Counted from the stretch's first letter, positions 10,006 to 19,806 are shown. The stretch is DNA of 24,244 nt from an uncultured beta proteobacterium (GCA_903920405.1 CAIXMC010000325.1:1-24244), one strand, 5' to 3'. Notes: generated by a model not told the origin, from the letters alone. Made by a program: numbers and translations.

Positions 10006-10836
10006 TTACAAAGTCTCACGCGGAAGTTTGTAGCGTCCATAGCCCCACAGATATTGCCTGGGTGCTTGCAGTATCAGCGTTTGCATGACCGAATTGACAG
10101 CATTCACAGCATCTGCCAGATTGGATGGCAATGGAGCATCGAGCGGCTTCACATGAACCCGGTAGCCACGCCCCCAACGCAGACGTTCTCCCCAAGCGAT
10201 CAGCACAGCCGCACCGGTTTGCTGAACCAGTCGCGCACCCAGTGTCATGGTGTAGGCATCGCGCCCAAAAAAAGAAGCCATGATCCCCATGCCCTGTGGC
10301 GGTACCTGATCGGGCAGCAACCCTACAGATTCACCCTTTCTCAGCGCTTTGAGCAATTGCTTGACCCCTGCGATGGTGGTAGGCGCACTCAACAAGCCCG
10401 CTCTTTGGCGTGCGTCACACATCACGTCGTACAACCAGGCTTGTCGTGGTGGTCGAAACAGCACGGTGATCGGTCGACCCAAGTGTCCAAAACGCTCTGC
10501 ATAAGCCTGTGCAGTGATTTCAAAGCAACCCAAATGAGGTGTCAAAAAAACAACCCCATGTGCGGACTGAAGGGCAGTCTCAACACACTCAATACCGTTC
10601 CACAGCACAGCAACGGGCCGTCCAAACCAAAGCCTGGGCAACTCTGCTACCAGTTTGCCACTTTCACCCACGGCACACAAACAATCGTGTAACCCCACAC
10701 CTGCCTGGTGTGCCTGGGTTAAAAAACGTTGCCGATAGTCAGATGAAGCCAAAAACACCATCCAGCCCAACACCCATCCCATGCCATGCAAAAAACACAA
10801 TGGCAGAACGGACAGGCATTTGAACAGGATGATCAT
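10006..10836 (-). CDS. LpxL/HtrB-family lysophospholipid acyltransferase (HX4E type)
   Basis: A second 276-residue acyltransferase of the lipid A biosynthesis family, first gene of the pair. The N-terminal 30 residues are hydrophobic (signal anchor). The catalytic motif is His101 to Glu106 in TPHLGCFE, and a downstream GLLPDQVPP segment is typical of the family. It shares domain organisation with the next gene but is well diverged, so the pair is either an old duplication or two enzymes for different acyl positions. The 147 bases upstream (10837-10983) show no gene or clear promoter. In several Burkholderiales such pairs lie opposite metK (recalled, not checked); metK is not present here. Confidence 0.86.
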   Translation of the reverse strand: MIILFKCLSVLPLCFLHGMGWVLGWMVFLASSDYRQRFLTQAHQAGVGLHDCLCAVGESGKLVAELPRLWFGRPVAVLWNGIECVETALQSAHGVVFLTPHLGCFEITAQAYAERFGHLGRPITVLFRPPRQAWLYDVMCDARQRAGLLSAPTTIAGVKQLLKALRKGESVGLLPDQVPPQGMGIMASFFGRDAYTMTLGARLVQQTGAAVLIAWGERLRWGRGYRVHVKPLDAPLPSNLADAVNAVNSVMQTLILQAPRQYLWGYGRYKLPRETL

Positions 10837-10983
10837 GAGGTATCACGTGAAAGAATTTAAAAATCATGGCACTACCCGTCGATCAGACTTCAGTCCGACA
10901 ACGATACCGAAATGTCGGATGAAAATCCAACCCACGAAAGCCATCACTCGTCATTCAGGGTGTTTTTTGCACTGTGTGGGTGA

Positions 10984-11298
10984 CTACTTTGCGGCGCTCG
11001 CGGCATCTTTTGCCGGTGCTTTTTGGGTGTCTGGTTGGAAAACCAAGCCATTGACGGTCACACCCTCGTCTGAAAAGTGGGCTGCCCTGATGTGGGCAAT
11101 GCCTTTGACACGGGTAATCAAATCATGCCAGTCCTTGAAACTGGCTTTTTTGCGTTCATCTAAAATTTTGCCAGAGGTGCCCGGGCCAATGCCTTTGATG
11201 CTGTCCAACTCGGCTTCAGAGGCTTTGTTGATGTCAAGTGCCGCCAGACAAGCCACAGCAGACAGTGTGACCATCAAGGTGATGAGGGTTTTGAGCAT
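10984..11298 (-). CDS. ComEA-like secreted helix-hairpin-helix protein
   Basis: A 104-residue protein with a Sec-type signal peptide (about 1-20, MLKTLITLMVTLSAVACLAA) followed by a helix-hairpin-helix DNA-binding module, LDINKASEAELDSIKGIGP (about 21-39), and a second helical hairpin to about 68. This is the layout of short proteobacterial ComEA proteins, which bind DNA in the periplasm during natural transformation; whether this one serves competence is inference. The C-terminus is Ala/Lys-rich (QKAPAKDAASAAK). It starts 10 bases after rfaD. The Shine-Dalgarno AGGAGA (11310-11305, minus strand) overlaps the TAG stop of rfaD, so translational coupling is likely. It is probably the last gene of the LPS operon. 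Confidence 0.87.
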   Translation of the reverse strand: MLKTLITLMVTLSAVACLAALDINKASEAELDSIKGIGPGTSGKILDERKKASFKDWHDLITRVKGIAHIRAAHFSDEGVTVNGLVFQPDTQKAPAKDAASAAK

Positions 11299-11308
11299 GT
11301 GTGTTCTC

Positions 11309-12331
11309 CTAAAAACGTGATTGTGCCAACCATTGAATGTACTGGTTCACGCCGGTTTGTACATCTGCAAAATGTTGGTCACAACCTGTCTGGCGCAAAT
11401 TGGAGAGGTCAGCCTCGGTGTGGCACTGGTATTTGCCACGAAGCGCATCGGGAAAGGGAATGTATTCAATCAAGCCCTGCGCACAGAGTTCATCCAAAGG
11501 CAGCGGCGACAGAGCTTCAAGAGATCGCAAACTATTGACCACCGAACTGGCCAGATCGTTGAATGTTTGGGCGCGGCCTGTGCCTAGGTTAAAAATACCA
11601 GAGATGCACGGATGGTCAAAAAACCAGAGGTTAACGGCCACCACATCGTCAATAAATACAAAGTCCCGTTGCTGCTCGCCTGATTTGTAGCCGCCATACT
11701 CGCCAAATAGTTTCACTTTGCCTTCAGTGCGAAACTGATGAAATTGGTGAAAAGCCACGCTGGCCATGCGACCTTTGTGCTGTTCTCGGGGGCCATAAAC
11801 GTTAAAGTAGCGCAAACCCGCCACTTGCATGGTTTTACCGGCCATGGCACGCTCAAAAACCGTCCCGCATTCATGACGCATGCGCTGGTCAAGCAGCAGT
11901 TTGGAGTAGCCATATACATTTAAGGGATGCTCGCTTGCAGGCTCTTCACAAAAGGTGGTTGATGCGCCATAAGTGGCTGCACTGGAGGCATAAATCAGCC
12001 TGGCACCACGTTTCTGGCAGGCCTGATACAACTTGACCGATGTGGCAAAGTTGTTTTGCATCATGTACTTGCCATTCATCTCCAGGGTGTTGCTACATGC
12101 ACCCTCGTGGAATATGGTTTCGATAGGTCCAAAAGCGCCACCTGCAAATTCAGTGTAGAAAACATCGGCATCCACATAATCTGCAATGACCAAATCGGCC
12201 AGATTGCAAAATTTTTCACCTTGGGTCAGGTCATCCACGGCGATGATGTCTGTTAACCCACGTGCGTTCAACCCTTTGACGATGTTGCTGCCAATAAAGC
12301 CGGCAGCGCCAGTGACGACGATTCTTGTCAT
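11309..12331 (-). CDS. rfaD: ADP-L-glycero-D-manno-heptose 6-epimerase
   Basis: This cytoplasmic NADP-dependent enzyme inverts C6 of ADP-D-glycero-D-manno-heptose, the last step in making the heptose donor for the LPS inner core. The 340 residues are the family length. The N-terminal Rossmann motif is GAAGFIGSN (8-16). The extended-SDR active site is visible as SS (116-117), Tyr140 and Lys144 (YGYSK), followed by [11 protein letters not shown], the HldD signature. The start codon overlaps the stop of rfaE1 by 4 bases (ATGA), placing both heptose genes in one transcript. Also called hldD or gmhD. Confidence 0.96.
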   Translation of the reverse strand: MTRIVVTGAAGFIGSNIVKGLNARGLTDIIAVDDLTQGEKFCNLADLVIADYVDADVFYTEFAGGAFGPIETIFHEGACSNTLEMNGKYMMQNNFATSVKLYQACQKRGARLIYASSAATYGASTTFCEEPASEHPLNVYGYSKLLLDQRMRHECGTVFERAMAGKTMQVAGLRYFNVYGPREQHKGRMASVAFHQFHQFRTEGKVKLFGEYGGYKSGEQQRDFVFIDDVVAVNLWFFDHPCISGIFNLGTGRAQTFNDLASSVVNSLRSLEALSPLPLDELCAQGLIEYIPFPDALRGKYQCHTEADLSNLRQTGCDQHFADVQTGVNQYIQWLAQSRF

Positions 12332-13254
12332 GCAAATAACTCCAGATAAGAGACCGTTGCAGTGCCAAATTTACCAACCACCAAGCCGCCTGCACGATTG
12401 GCCAGCGGCACAGCTTCACGCAAACTCATGCCTGCGGCCATCAGGGCTGTCAAGGTGGCAATCACGGTGTCACCGGCACCGGTCACATCAAAGACCTCTC
12501 GCGCCTGCGCGGTCACACTCAACTGACCCTCTGCATCAAACAAGGTCATGCCCTCTTCGCTGCGTGTGAGCAAAATGGCATCGATACCCAGTTCGTGGCG
12601 CAGGGTGTGCGCTTTGTTTTGCAACTCAGACTCGTCGCGCCAAGGGCCAATCACTTGTTTCATTTCCGTTTTATTGGGTGTGAGAACCGTCGCCCCACGG
12701 TAGCGGGCATAGTCGCCGCCTTTGGGGTCAACCAGTACAGGCTTGTTCGCTCTGTGTACACAGGCGATCATGTCGCTCACATGGGACAACCCCCCTTTGC
12801 CATAGTCTGAAAATAAAACTGCATCGTGGTGATTCAGCAATTCAGTAAAAATAGCCGTTTGTGTCTCCAGGACTTCAGTCTTTGGCGTGTTTTCAAAATC
12901 CATGCGAAGCAACTGCTGCTGGTGTCCAATCACGCGCAGTTTGACTGTGGTTTTAAGCTGGGCATCACGCACAAAGTGGGGTGTAATGCCTACATTCTTC
13001 ACCAGTGCTTCAAGCTTGTGGCTGGCTTCATCATCGCCGACAACCGAGAGCAGCGATACCTGAACACCCAACGTGATGAGGTTATAGGCCACGTTGGCTG
13101 CTCCCCCATTGCGATCTTCTTCGCGGCCGATACGAACCACAGGCACAGGGGCTTCAGGGCTGATGCGATCGACTGCGCCATACCAATAGCGGTCAAGCAT
13201 CACGTCGCCCACCACCAAAATGCGGGCCAGGTTAAGTTTTTCTTTCAAAGTCAT
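12328..13254 (-). CDS. rfaE1: D-glycero-beta-D-manno-heptose-7-phosphate kinase
   Basis: A PfkB/ribokinase-family sugar kinase that phosphorylates heptose-7-phosphate at C1 in the ADP-heptose pathway. The 308 residues cover only the kinase half of the enterobacterial bifunctional HldE. The nucleotidyltransferase half is missing, as is usual in Burkholderiales, where a separate rfaE2/hldC gene provides it (not in this window). Visible motifs are the substrate-binding [10 protein letters not shown] (49-58) and the ATP-site/catalytic DVTGAGDTV (256-264, base Asp262). It overlaps lapB upstream and rfaD downstream by 4 bases each, a tightly coupled operon. Also called hldA. Confidence 0.95.
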   Translation of the reverse strand: MTLKEKLNLARILVVGDVMLDRYWYGAVDRISPEAPVPVVRIGREEDRNGGAANVAYNLITLGVQVSLLSVVGDDEASHKLEALVKNVGITPHFVRDAQLKTTVKLRVIGHQQQLLRMDFENTPKTEVLETQTAIFTELLNHHDAVLFSDYGKGGLSHVSDMIACVHRANKPVLVDPKGGDYARYRGATVLTPNKTEMKQVIGPWRDESELQNKAHTLRHELGIDAILLTRSEEGMTLFDAEGQLSVTAQAREVFDVTGAGDTVIATLTALMAAGMSLREAVPLANRAGGLVVGKFGTATVSYLELFA

Positions 13255-14435
13255 AATTCTTCAACACGTCGTGGGGGGTAACTGTCCCAAGTCTGGCAGC
13301 CGGGGCATTGCCAAAAATGTCGCGAGGCCTCAAAACCGCAAGCTGCACAGCGGTAACGCAGCAGGGGTTGGGCAGCGTGTTCCAACGCCCGTTGCACTTG
13401 GGGATGATATTGCTCATGCTCCAACTTTTCATCAGCCATCCATTTGGTCGCAGCCACCAACGAAGGCGTTTGTTCAAGGTGGCGCACATACCAGTCACGG
13501 TGAGCTTCTCCCTGACGGGCAGAGAGAAAAACAAGGGCATCAAGCACATCGAGCGATGGGTTTTGCGCATAACCTGATTGCAAATGTGCCAGGGTTTGTG
13601 AAACCTTGTGAGCCTGCAAAGCCATATCTGCCAGTGGGCGAGCGATAAGGGCGATGGCATCAGGGCAATTGTTGATGGCATCGACCAAAGTTTGCCAGGC
13701 GACATCCAATTGTCCGGCTTGCGCCTGCCATTGTGCTAAAGCCATCCAGGCGCGGGCAGCGTTGGGGGCGATGGAAATGGCGTTGCGCAAAAGGGTTTGT
13801 GCGACCTCAAGATGGCCCTGCGACACACCTGTGGCCGCTTGTTCGCACAGGTAATGCGCCAGTCTTTGACTGAAATCACCTTGCCCTGCTTCTGACAAGA
13901 TGGTTGCCATTTTGGCTGCCTGCACCCAGTCACGGCTGCGCTCGTAAAGACCCAAAAGTGCCAACCATGCAGGCGTTTGAAACGAAGTGCCAACCAGTTG
14001 AAGAAGTGCGGCCTCAGCGTGATCCAGCAAGCCTGCTTTCAGATAGTCTAGCGCTAGCGCATGCTGTGCCCGATGGCGGTCAGTCTGGTTCAGGTCAGCG
14101 CGTGAAAGCAAATGCTGATGAACCCGAACAGCGCGATCGTACTCGCCACGACGACGAAACAAATTGCCCAAAGCAAAATGTAACTCAGTGGTATCGGGGT
14201 CATTTTGAACCGCTTCAATAAATGCGTCGATGGCCTCGTCTTGCTGTTCATTGAGCAAGTAGTTCAGACCCCTGAAATAGGCTTTGGGCGCTTCGCGGTT
14301 TTCCAGCCGAAGTTGGCGCAAATCAAACCGTGAGGCCCCCCACCCCAGCATGAACACCAGGGGCAATCCCCATAACACCCAGGCAAGTTCAAATCCCATC
14401 GGTGTAACGAGGCGATTCAGCGCTGCTTGGAGCAT
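13251..14435 (-). CDS. lapB: Lipopolysaccharide assembly protein LapB (YciM)
   Basis: An inner-membrane-anchored TPR protein. In E. coli, LapB works with FtsH to tune LpxC levels and so couples LPS synthesis to demand. The 394 residues show an N-terminal membrane anchor (about 17-34), TPR repeats through the middle (about 50-350), and a C-terminal rubredoxin-like zinc site with Cys363, Cys366, Cys377 and Cys380 (CAAC and CPGC). All are features of the family. It overlaps lapA by 47 bases and rfaE1 by 4, so it sits in the middle of an LPS-related operon. Nothing suggests truncation. Confidence 0.95.
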   Translation of the reverse strand: MLQAALNRLVTPMGFELAWVLWGLPLVFMLGWGASRFDLRQLRLENREAPKAYFRGLNYLLNEQQDEAIDAFIEAVQNDPDTTELHFALGNLFRRRGEYDRAVRVHQHLLSRADLNQTDRHRAQHALALDYLKAGLLDHAEAALLQLVGTSFQTPAWLALLGLYERSRDWVQAAKMATILSEAGQGDFSQRLAHYLCEQAATGVSQGHLEVAQTLLRNAISIAPNAARAWMALAQWQAQAGQLDVAWQTLVDAINNCPDAIALIARPLADMALQAHKVSQTLAHLQSGYAQNPSLDVLDALVFLSARQGEAHRDWYVRHLEQTPSLVAATKWMADEKLEHEQYHPQVQRALEHAAQPLLRYRCAACGFEASRHFWQCPGCQTWDSYPPRRVEEL

Positions 14436-14688
14436 CCTGAAGGGATGGCATGACGCTAGACACCTCAGGGCGGCGGCGTCTCCACCACCAGGGCATCATC
14501 CCCAGCACACCCACTGCAACACCCACACTAAAGGCAGCAAGCACAATCAGTACTTGAGGCGCACGCCATTGATAACCAAAGAGGAAATGAACGCTGGTGT
14601 CTTGCTGATTGTTCAGTGCGAAGGCAAAAAGGGTAACAAATATGACCAGTTGCAAAAGCAATCGCACCATGCGCCAGATGAACTTCAT
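14389..14688 (-). CDS. lapA: LapA-domain inner-membrane protein
   Basis: A small protein of 99 residues with two predicted membrane helices (about 6-26 and 45-68) joined by a short loop containing NNQQDTSVHFLF, matching the LapA (DUF1049) pattern NxxxVxxxF. A basic run WWWRRRRP follows the second helix and would lie in the cytoplasm. The 3' end overlaps the start of lapB by 47 bases in another frame, as expected for the co-conserved lapA-lapB pair. It begins 30 bases after ihfB. LapA accompanies LapB in LPS assembly; its biochemical role is not well defined. Confidence 0.9.
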   Translation of the reverse strand: MKFIWRMVRLLLQLVIFVTLFAFALNNQQDTSVHFLFGYQWRAPQVLIVLAAFSVGVAVGVLGMMPWWWRRRRPEVSSVMPSLQDAPSSAESPRYTDGI

Positions 14689-14718
14689 GAACGTTGTCTC
14701 TGACTGCCAAGGGCGTGG

Positions 14719-15036
14719 TCAATCCAGATCGGCAGTGGCAGGTGCAAGAGCGCCTGTGGATTGGTTGACACCCCAACGCATGTCTTTGCCAGGCTTGAAA
14801 TGCAGAACGCGTTTTTCGGGCACGGCAACGCTGTCACCATTGCGCGGATTTCGACCCATGCGAGGGGCACGTCGCTTCACAGAAAAACTGCCAAAGCCAC
14901 GAACTTCAATGCGTTGCCCAGACACCGCAGCGTCGTTAAGGACATCAAGCATCGCCAAAACAGCAAACTCAACATCGCATTTGTTCAGTTGAGGAAAACG
15001 GGAGGCCATAATTTCAATTAATTCTGAGCGTGTCAT
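14719..15036 (-). CDS. ihfB: Integration host factor subunit beta
   Basis: The beta chain of the IHF heterodimer, a sequence-specific DNA-bending nucleoid protein. From the ATG at 15036 it has 105 residues beginning MTRSELIE, the conserved IHF-beta start. The family core GFGSFSVKRRAPRMGRNPR contains the arm that inserts a proline into the minor groove, and KRVLHFKPGKD follows. An open frame extends upstream to 15159 but overlaps rpsA and is not IHF-like. An ATG at 15072 preceded by AAAGGGC is a possible but less likely start. The C-terminal tail (STGALAPATADLD) is slightly longer than in E. coli. It lies just downstream of rpsA, the classical rpsA-ihfB order. Confidence 0.95.
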   Translation of the reverse strand: MTRSELIEIMASRFPQLNKCDVEFAVLAMLDVLNDAAVSGQRIEVRGFGSFSVKRRAPRMGRNPRNGDSVAVPEKRVLHFKPGKDMRWGVNQSTGALAPATADLD

Positions 15037-15091
15037 ACATTTATACAGACAGACCAAGTCTCCCCGATCCATCTGCCCTTTACAAAAAAAA

Positions 15092-16777
15092 TTACTTGTC
15101 AGAGTGGTCAAGCTTGGCGCGCAACAAAGCGCCCAAGCTGGTAGTGCCGGCATTTTCACGTGCCGACTGTTGGCTCAAGGTGGCCATGGCTTCGTTTTGA
15201 TCCGCAGCATCCTTGGCTTTGATGGACAACTGAATGTTGCGTGTTTTGCGATCGACATTGACCACCACAGCAGTGATTTCATCGCCTTCCTTGAGGACGG
15301 TGCGGGCATCTTCCACGCGGTCGCGTGAAATTTCACCAGCGCGCAAGTAAGCCAAGACATCGCTACCCAAACTGATTTCAGCACCTTTGGCATCGACAGA
15401 TTTGACCTTGCCCGTAACCACAGACCCTTTTTCGTTCATGGTTGCAAAGGTGGTGAAGGGATCCGAGTCAAGCTGTTTAATGCCCAGGGATATACGTTCG
15501 CGATCAACATCCACAGCCAACACAATAGCGTCAACCTCTTGACCCTTTTTGTACTCGCGCACAGCAACCTCGCCAGATTCGCTCCATGATAAGTCAGACA
15601 GGTGAACCAGGCCGTCGATACCTGCTGCCAAACCGACAAACACACCAAAGTCAGTGATGGACTTGACAGGGCCTTTGACACGGTCGCCGCGCTTGGTGTT
15701 TTGTGCAAATTCCTGCCAGGGGTTGGCTCTGCACTGTTTCATGCCCAGGCTGATGCGGCGTTTGTCTTCGTCAATTTCCAAAACCATGACTTCAACTTCG
15801 TCACCCAAAGCCACTATTTTGGAAGGTGCTATGTTTTTGTTCGTCCAATCCATTTCTGAGACATGCACCAAGCCTTCAATGCCGGGTTCAATTTCGACAA
15901 ATGCACCGTAGTCGGCAATGTTGGTAATTTTGCCAAACATTCGGGTGCCGGCAGGATAGCGGCGGTTCACACCCAGCCAAGGGTCCTCGCCCATTTGCTT
16001 GATGCCCAGGGACACACGATTTTTATCGGTGTCAAACTTGAGAATTTTGGCGGTGATTTCCTGACCGGCTTGCACGACTTCAGAGGGATGACGCACGCGA
16101 CGCCATGCCATATCAGTGATGTGCAACAGGCCGTCAATACCACCCAAATCAACAAATGCGCCATATTCAGTGATGTTTTTGACAACGCCTTGAACAATAG
16201 AGCCTTCGCGAAGAGTGTTCATCAGCTTGTTGCGTTCTTCACCCATGGAGGCCTCAACCACAGCACGGCGGCTCAACACCACATTGTTGCGTTTGCGGTC
16301 GAGCTTGATGACCTTGAATTCAAGGGTTTTATTTTCGTAGGGTGAGAGGTCTTTGGTCGGACGGGTATCGACCAATGAGCCAGGCAAAAAGGCACGAATG
16401 CCATTGACCAGCACGGTCAGACCACCCTTGACCTTGCCATTGGTGGTGCCGGTGACAAAGTCGCCAGATTCAAGGGCGCGCTCCAGACTCATCCAGGAGG
16501 CCAGGCGCTTGGCGGTGTCACGACTCAAAATGGTGTCGCCGTAACCATTTTCAATAGAGCCAATGGCGACGGAGACGAAGTCTCCCACTTGCACTTCGGT
16601 TTCGCCCTGGTCGTTTTTGAACTCTTCCAGTGGCACATAAGCCTCTGACTTGAGACCGGCATTAACCACAACAAAACTGTGTTCAATGCGAATGACCTCG
16701 GCGGTGATAACTTCGCCAGGGCGCATTTCCGTACGCTGTAAAGACTCTTCAAACAGGGCGGCAAAAGATTCGGACAT
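15092..16777 (-). CDS. rpsA: 30S ribosomal protein S1
   Basis: This protein binds mRNA and helps the 30S subunit start translation, notably on structured or weakly Shine-Dalgarno messages. The 561 residues show six S1/OB-fold repeats at about 21-87, 105-170, 191-260, 276-347, 363-434 and 450-520. Repeats 3-5 contain the typical (E/D)(Y/F)GxFV and G(I/L)xGLxH segments. Its own start has no Shine-Dalgarno (ATTCACCT before ATG) and sits behind two small hairpins, resembling the special rpsA initiation region known in E. coli, where S1 represses its own translation. It lies between aroA-cmk (149 bases upstream) and ihfB. Confidence 0.97.
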   Translation of the reverse strand: MSESFAALFEESLQRTEMRPGEVITAEVIRIEHSFVVVNAGLKSEAYVPLEEFKNDQGETEVQVGDFVSVAIGSIENGYGDTILSRDTAKRLASWMSLERALESGDFVTGTTNGKVKGGLTVLVNGIRAFLPGSLVDTRPTKDLSPYENKTLEFKVIKLDRKRNNVVLSRRAVVEASMGEERNKLMNTLREGSIVQGVVKNITEYGAFVDLGGIDGLLHITDMAWRRVRHPSEVVQAGQEITAKILKFDTDKNRVSLGIKQMGEDPWLGVNRRYPAGTRMFGKITNIADYGAFVEIEPGIEGLVHVSEMDWTNKNIAPSKIVALGDEVEVMVLEIDEDKRRISLGMKQCRANPWQEFAQNTKRGDRVKGPVKSITDFGVFVGLAAGIDGLVHLSDLSWSESGEVAVREYKKGQEVDAIVLAVDVDRERISLGIKQLDSDPFTTFATMNEKGSVVTGKVKSVDAKGAEISLGSDVLAYLRAGEISRDRVEDARTVLKEGDEITAVVVNVDRKTRNIQLSIKAKDAADQNEAMATLSQQSARENAGTTSLGALLRAKLDHSDK

Positions 16778-16824
16778 AGGTGAATGCGGTATAAACCGCT
16801 GGTTAAATCATGGTGTGAGCCATG
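16778..16824 (-). promoter_or_regulatory. Structured 5' leader of rpsA, candidate S1 autoregulation site
   Basis: Read on the minus strand, two stem-loops precede the rpsA start. CATGG, a 6-nt loop and CCATG lie at 16824-16809. GCGGT, a 4-nt loop and ACCGC lie at 16799-16786 and end 8 bases before the ATG. No Shine-Dalgarno is seen between the second hairpin and the start. E. coli rpsA also initiates from a hairpin-bearing region without a canonical Shine-Dalgarno and is repressed by S1. The parallel is inference from architecture, not sequence identity. Confidence 0.45.
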
Positions 16825-16926
16825 GGGTTATGTTTTTTTGAACCTCAGGGGCAGTGCGCCATGCAGCGCGATAAGACCTATGAGGGACGATGCAAACCGC
16901 CCTGAAAAACATTTTTTAAAAAACAT

Positions 16927-18936
16927 TCAAAAGGGTTGTTTGCCTTGCCACCAGCCCAAAACCAATTTCACCGATTCTTCAACCGATACATCAGAATTGT
17001 CAAGCAGCACAGCATTTTGCGCGGGCGTCAAAGGGGCAATGCTTCGGGTGGAGTCGCGGGCATCACGAGCCTCCAAGTCAGCGCAAAGAACATCAAGTGT
17101 AGTCGAAAAACCCTTTGCAATGAGCTGGTTGAAGCGACGTTTGGCACGTTGTTCGGCACTTGCTGTCAAAAAAACCTTGAGCTGTGCATCTGGAAAAATT
17201 ACTGTGCCCATGTCACGCCCGTCGGCCACCAAGCCAGGCAAGCGGCGAAAGCTGTGTTGCAAATCGACCAGTGCTGTTCGCACTTGGGGCAGTGCCGAAA
17301 TTTTGGAGGCGTTCATGCCGGTTTCTTCAGAACGAATGGCATCGGTCACGTTGTCTCCGCCCAACACAATGTCATTGCCCACAAATTCAATGTGCAATCC
17401 TTTGACAAGGCTGGCTATAGCTGTTTCAGCACTGGCATCCATCGCCAAACCCAATCGATAAGCTGCCAGTGCCGTGATGCGGTACAGCGCGCCAGAATCC
17501 AGTAAATGGTAGCCTAGGTGCTTGGCCAACTGCGCTGCGAGCGTTCCTTTGCCAGAGGCCGTAGGGCCATCGATACAGATGACGGGAATACGTTGTAGTG
17601 TGGTGTGTGCCATGGCAAACAGGGTTTCAAAATAATCAGGAAAAGTTTTAGAGACGCATTGCGGGTTTTCAATGCGCACCGGCAAGCCTGCCGGATTAAA
17701 AGCTGCCAGCGAAAAACACATGGCCATGCGGTGATCGTCGTAAGTAGAAATACAAGCAGCCTTCCAATCGGCGACCGTGGCGGGAGGGGTGATGCGAATG
17801 AAGTCTGCCCCCTCATGCACCGTGGCACCGAGTTTTCGCAACTCACAAGCCATGGCAGCGATACGATCAGTTTCTTTAACACGCCAACTGGCGATGTTGC
17901 GAAGTGTGGTGGTGCCTTGAGCATAGAGCGCCATCACCGCCAGCGTCATGGCAGCATCGGGAATGGCGTTGCAATCGAGGTCAATGGCTGTGAGCGGCCA
18001 GCCATTGGCCGACTCACCACATGAAACTTCCAGCGTATTGAGTCCGCCAACGATCTGTGCCCCCATCCTTTGCGCGGCCCCAACGAATCGAATATCGCCT
18101 TGAATGGAGGCCAGACCCACCCCCTGAATTGACAAGCCTTTTTGGCCTCTAGCCCTTGATGCTATTGCGCTGGCAGCTATAAAATAACTAGCAGATGAAG
18201 CATCGGCCTCCACATGAATTTCACCCGGTGAGTGCAATGTAGAGCCAGCCAAAATAATAAAACGATGCCAGCCTTCACGCTGCACATCGACACCAAAGCG
18301 AGCCAGCAGGTTCAGGGTCAGCTCAACGTAAGGACGCGAAATCAACTCCCCCACCACGTTGATCACCACATCCTGAATGGCCACCAGCGGCAGAGCCATT
18401 AGCAGCGATGTTAAAAATTGACTGGAGACATCGCATCTCACCTGAATAGGCGCATCCAACCGCAGCGAAGGCTGACCAATGTGAAGCGGCGGGTAGCCAG
18501 AATTTTCAAGGTAATCAATCTGGCAACCCAGCCAACGCAGAGCATCGACCAAATCGCCAATGGGGCGCTCGTGCATTCGGGGAACGCCACGCAGCTCGAA
18601 GTCTCCTCCCATTACAGCCAGCGCTGCGGTGAGCGGCCGAATGGCAGTGCCTGCATTGCCCATGAACAGACTGGCTTGTTGGTGAACCAGCCGTCCGCCC
18701 ATGCCATCAATCACCACAGCGTTGCCGTTGTGTGTGATGGTGCAACCCAAGGCGCGCAAGGCATCGAGCATGACACGGGTATCGTCAGAATCCAGCAGGT
18801 CAAAAACGGTGGTGCTGCCATGGCTCAAGGCAGCGAGCAGCAAAACACGGTTGGAGATACTTTTAGACCCCGGCAGGGTGACCGTTCCGCTGACAGATGA
18901 AAGCGCCGGGATGTCCAGAAATTCAGTCGATAACAT
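16927..18936 (-). CDS. aroA: Bifunctional EPSP synthase / cytidylate kinase fusion (AroA-Cmk)
   Basis: One 669-residue polypeptide. Residues about 1-440 are 5-enolpyruvylshikimate-3-phosphate synthase (shikimate pathway): [10 protein letters not shown] (21-30), [10 protein letters not shown] (93-102), catalytic Asp in NAIPDAAMT (about 327), KETDR (354-358) and YDDHRMAM (399-406). Residues about 450-669 are CMP/dCMP kinase: P-loop [10 protein letters not shown] (456-465), DSGALYR (480-486) and [11 protein letters not shown] (572-582). The two are separate genes in most bacteria; a linker of about ten residues joins them here. It starts 3 bases after the tyrA stop, so the two are co-translated. 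Residues 253-265 are encoded by a dispersed repeat that sits in frame in the coding sequence. The LPGSKS..R motif is of the class I type. Confidence 0.95.
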   Translation of the reverse strand: MLSTEFLDIPALSSVSGTVTLPGSKSISNRVLLLAALSHGSTTVFDLLDSDDTRVMLDALRALGCTITHNGNAVVIDGMGGRLVHQQASLFMGNAGTAIRPLTAALAVMGGDFELRGVPRMHERPIGDLVDALRWLGCQIDYLENSGYPPLHIGQPSLRLDAPIQVRCDVSSQFLTSLLMALPLVAIQDVVINVVGELISRPYVELTLNLLARFGVDVQREGWHRFIILAGSTLHSPGEIHVEADASSASYFIAASAIASRARGQKGLSIQGVGLASIQGDIRFVGAAQRMGAQIVGGLNTLEVSCGESANGWPLTAIDLDCNAIPDAAMTLAVMALYAQGTTTLRNIASWRVKETDRIAAMACELRKLGATVHEGADFIRITPPATVADWKAACISTYDDHRMAMCFSLAAFNPAGLPVRIENPQCVSKTFPDYFETLFAMAHTTLQRIPVICIDGPTASGKGTLAAQLAKHLGYHLLDSGALYRITALAAYRLGLAMDASAETAIASLVKGLHIEFVGNDIVLGGDNVTDAIRSEETGMNASKISALPQVRTALVDLQHSFRRLPGLVADGRDMGTVIFPDAQLKVFLTASAEQRAKRRFNQLIAKGFSTTLDVLCADLEARDARDSTRSIAPLTPAQNAVLLDNSDVSVEESVKLVLGWWQGKQPF
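18144..18180 (-). repeat. 37-bp dispersed REP-like repeat inside aroA, in frame
   Basis: Read on the minus strand, this begins ATAGCTGCCAGCGC and ends GGGCTAGAGGCC, matching the intergenic repeat at 9095-9131 in length, both ends and the central CATC. It encodes AroA residues 253-265 ([13 protein letters not shown]). By comparison with the E. coli protein from memory, AroA is about five residues longer just here, between the SSASYF segment and the QGDIRF segment. So the repeat seems to have been accepted as coding sequence in a surface stretch. Confidence 0.55.
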
Positions 18937-18939
18937 CGT

Positions 18940-19806
18940 TCAGAGTTCAGTCATGCGCCAGTTCGCACGGGTAGCGCTGGCTTGGGTAATCAGGGTATCG
19001 AGCATTTGCACATTGCCATCTCGCATGGCCGTTTCAAAAACCTGAAGTTGATCAAGAAACAGTTGACTTTGGGCTAAAAGCTCGGTGCGGTTGGAGAGCA
19101 AAATGTCACGCCAAACTTTGGGGTCGCTCGCTGCAATGCGAGAAAAATCCCGAAATCCGGGGCCTGCGAGCTTCAGAAAATCTGACCCCTCAGGCTGACC
19201 GACGACAGCATTCATCAGGGCAAACGCCAGCAGGTGAGGCAGATGGCTGATGGCTGCAAACGCTCTGTCGTGCGACTCAGCAGACATTTGCACCACTTTG
19301 CAGCCAATGGCCGTCCAGACCTCTGTGGCCGCTGTCAATTGGGCGGGCCGGCTGTCATTCGTTGGGGTTAAGATAACTTGCCGACCGGTATAAAGATCAG
19401 CATCAGCGTTATTGACCCCCGCGAGTTCTTTGCCGGCAATAGGGTGTGCTGGAATAAATGAGCCGATGTGTTCGCGCAGACCACGTCTGGCGGCTTCGAC
19501 CACGTCGCTTTTGGTAGAACCCACATCCATGATCAGCATGTGTACAGACACCATGTGCCGAATGGCTTTGAAAGTGGCTTCAGACGCACCTACAGGAACG
19601 GCCACCAGAACAATGTCAGCACCCGACACGGCCAGCAGTGCTGAAGGTGCTTCCACATCAATCACACCCAGCAGGCGCGCACGTTCAGTAGTGACAGGCG
19701 ATGTGCTATAGCCCACCACGCGTTTGACCAATCCGGCACGCTTGAGCGCCAGTGCAAACGACCCACCCATCAGGCCACAGCCAATCAAACCAAGTTGTTC
19801 AAACAT
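18940..19806 (-). CDS. tyrA: Prephenate dehydrogenase (TyrA family)
   Basis: Converts prephenate (or arogenate) to the 4-hydroxyphenylpyruvate/tyrosine branch with NAD(P)+. The 288 residues form a monofunctional TyrA: Rossmann motif GLIGCGLMGGSFALAL (6-21), VGSTKSDV (about 116-123), the active-site segment FIPAHPIAGKE with its catalytic His, and an all-alpha C-terminal dimerisation domain. There is no chorismate mutase or ACT domain. Shine-Dalgarno GTGAGG lies 7 bases before the ATG. It begins the aroA-cmk-rpsA-ihfB transcript. In related genomes it usually follows pheA/hisC (recalled); here the restriction cassette lies upstream instead, so its promoter must be within 19807-19944 or nearby. 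Confidence 0.94.
   Translation of the reverse strand: MFEQLGLIGCGLMGGSFALALKRAGLVKRVVGYSTSPVTTERARLLGVIDVEAPSALLAVSGADIVLVAVPVGASEATFKAIRHMVSVHMLIMDVGSTKSDVVEAARRGLREHIGSFIPAHPIAGKELAGVNNADADLYTGRQVILTPTNDSRPAQLTAATEVWTAIGCKVVQMSAESHDRAFAAISHLPHLLAFALMNAVVGQPEGSDFLKLAGPGFRDFSRIAASDPKVWRDILLSNRTELLAQSQLFLDQLQVFETAMRDGNVQMLDTLITQASATRANWRMTEL

Noticed and set aside
10781-11320. A 179-codon plus-strand frame across the gap before the acyltransferases and comEA.
   Set aside because: Most of it is antisense to comEA, which has a signal peptide, a helix-hairpin-helix motif and a strong Shine-Dalgarno.
14046-14062. CTAGCGCTAGCGC palindrome in lapB as another short repeat.
   Set aside because: It encodes a normal TPR segment (ALALDYLKAG) and lacks the repeat's other end.
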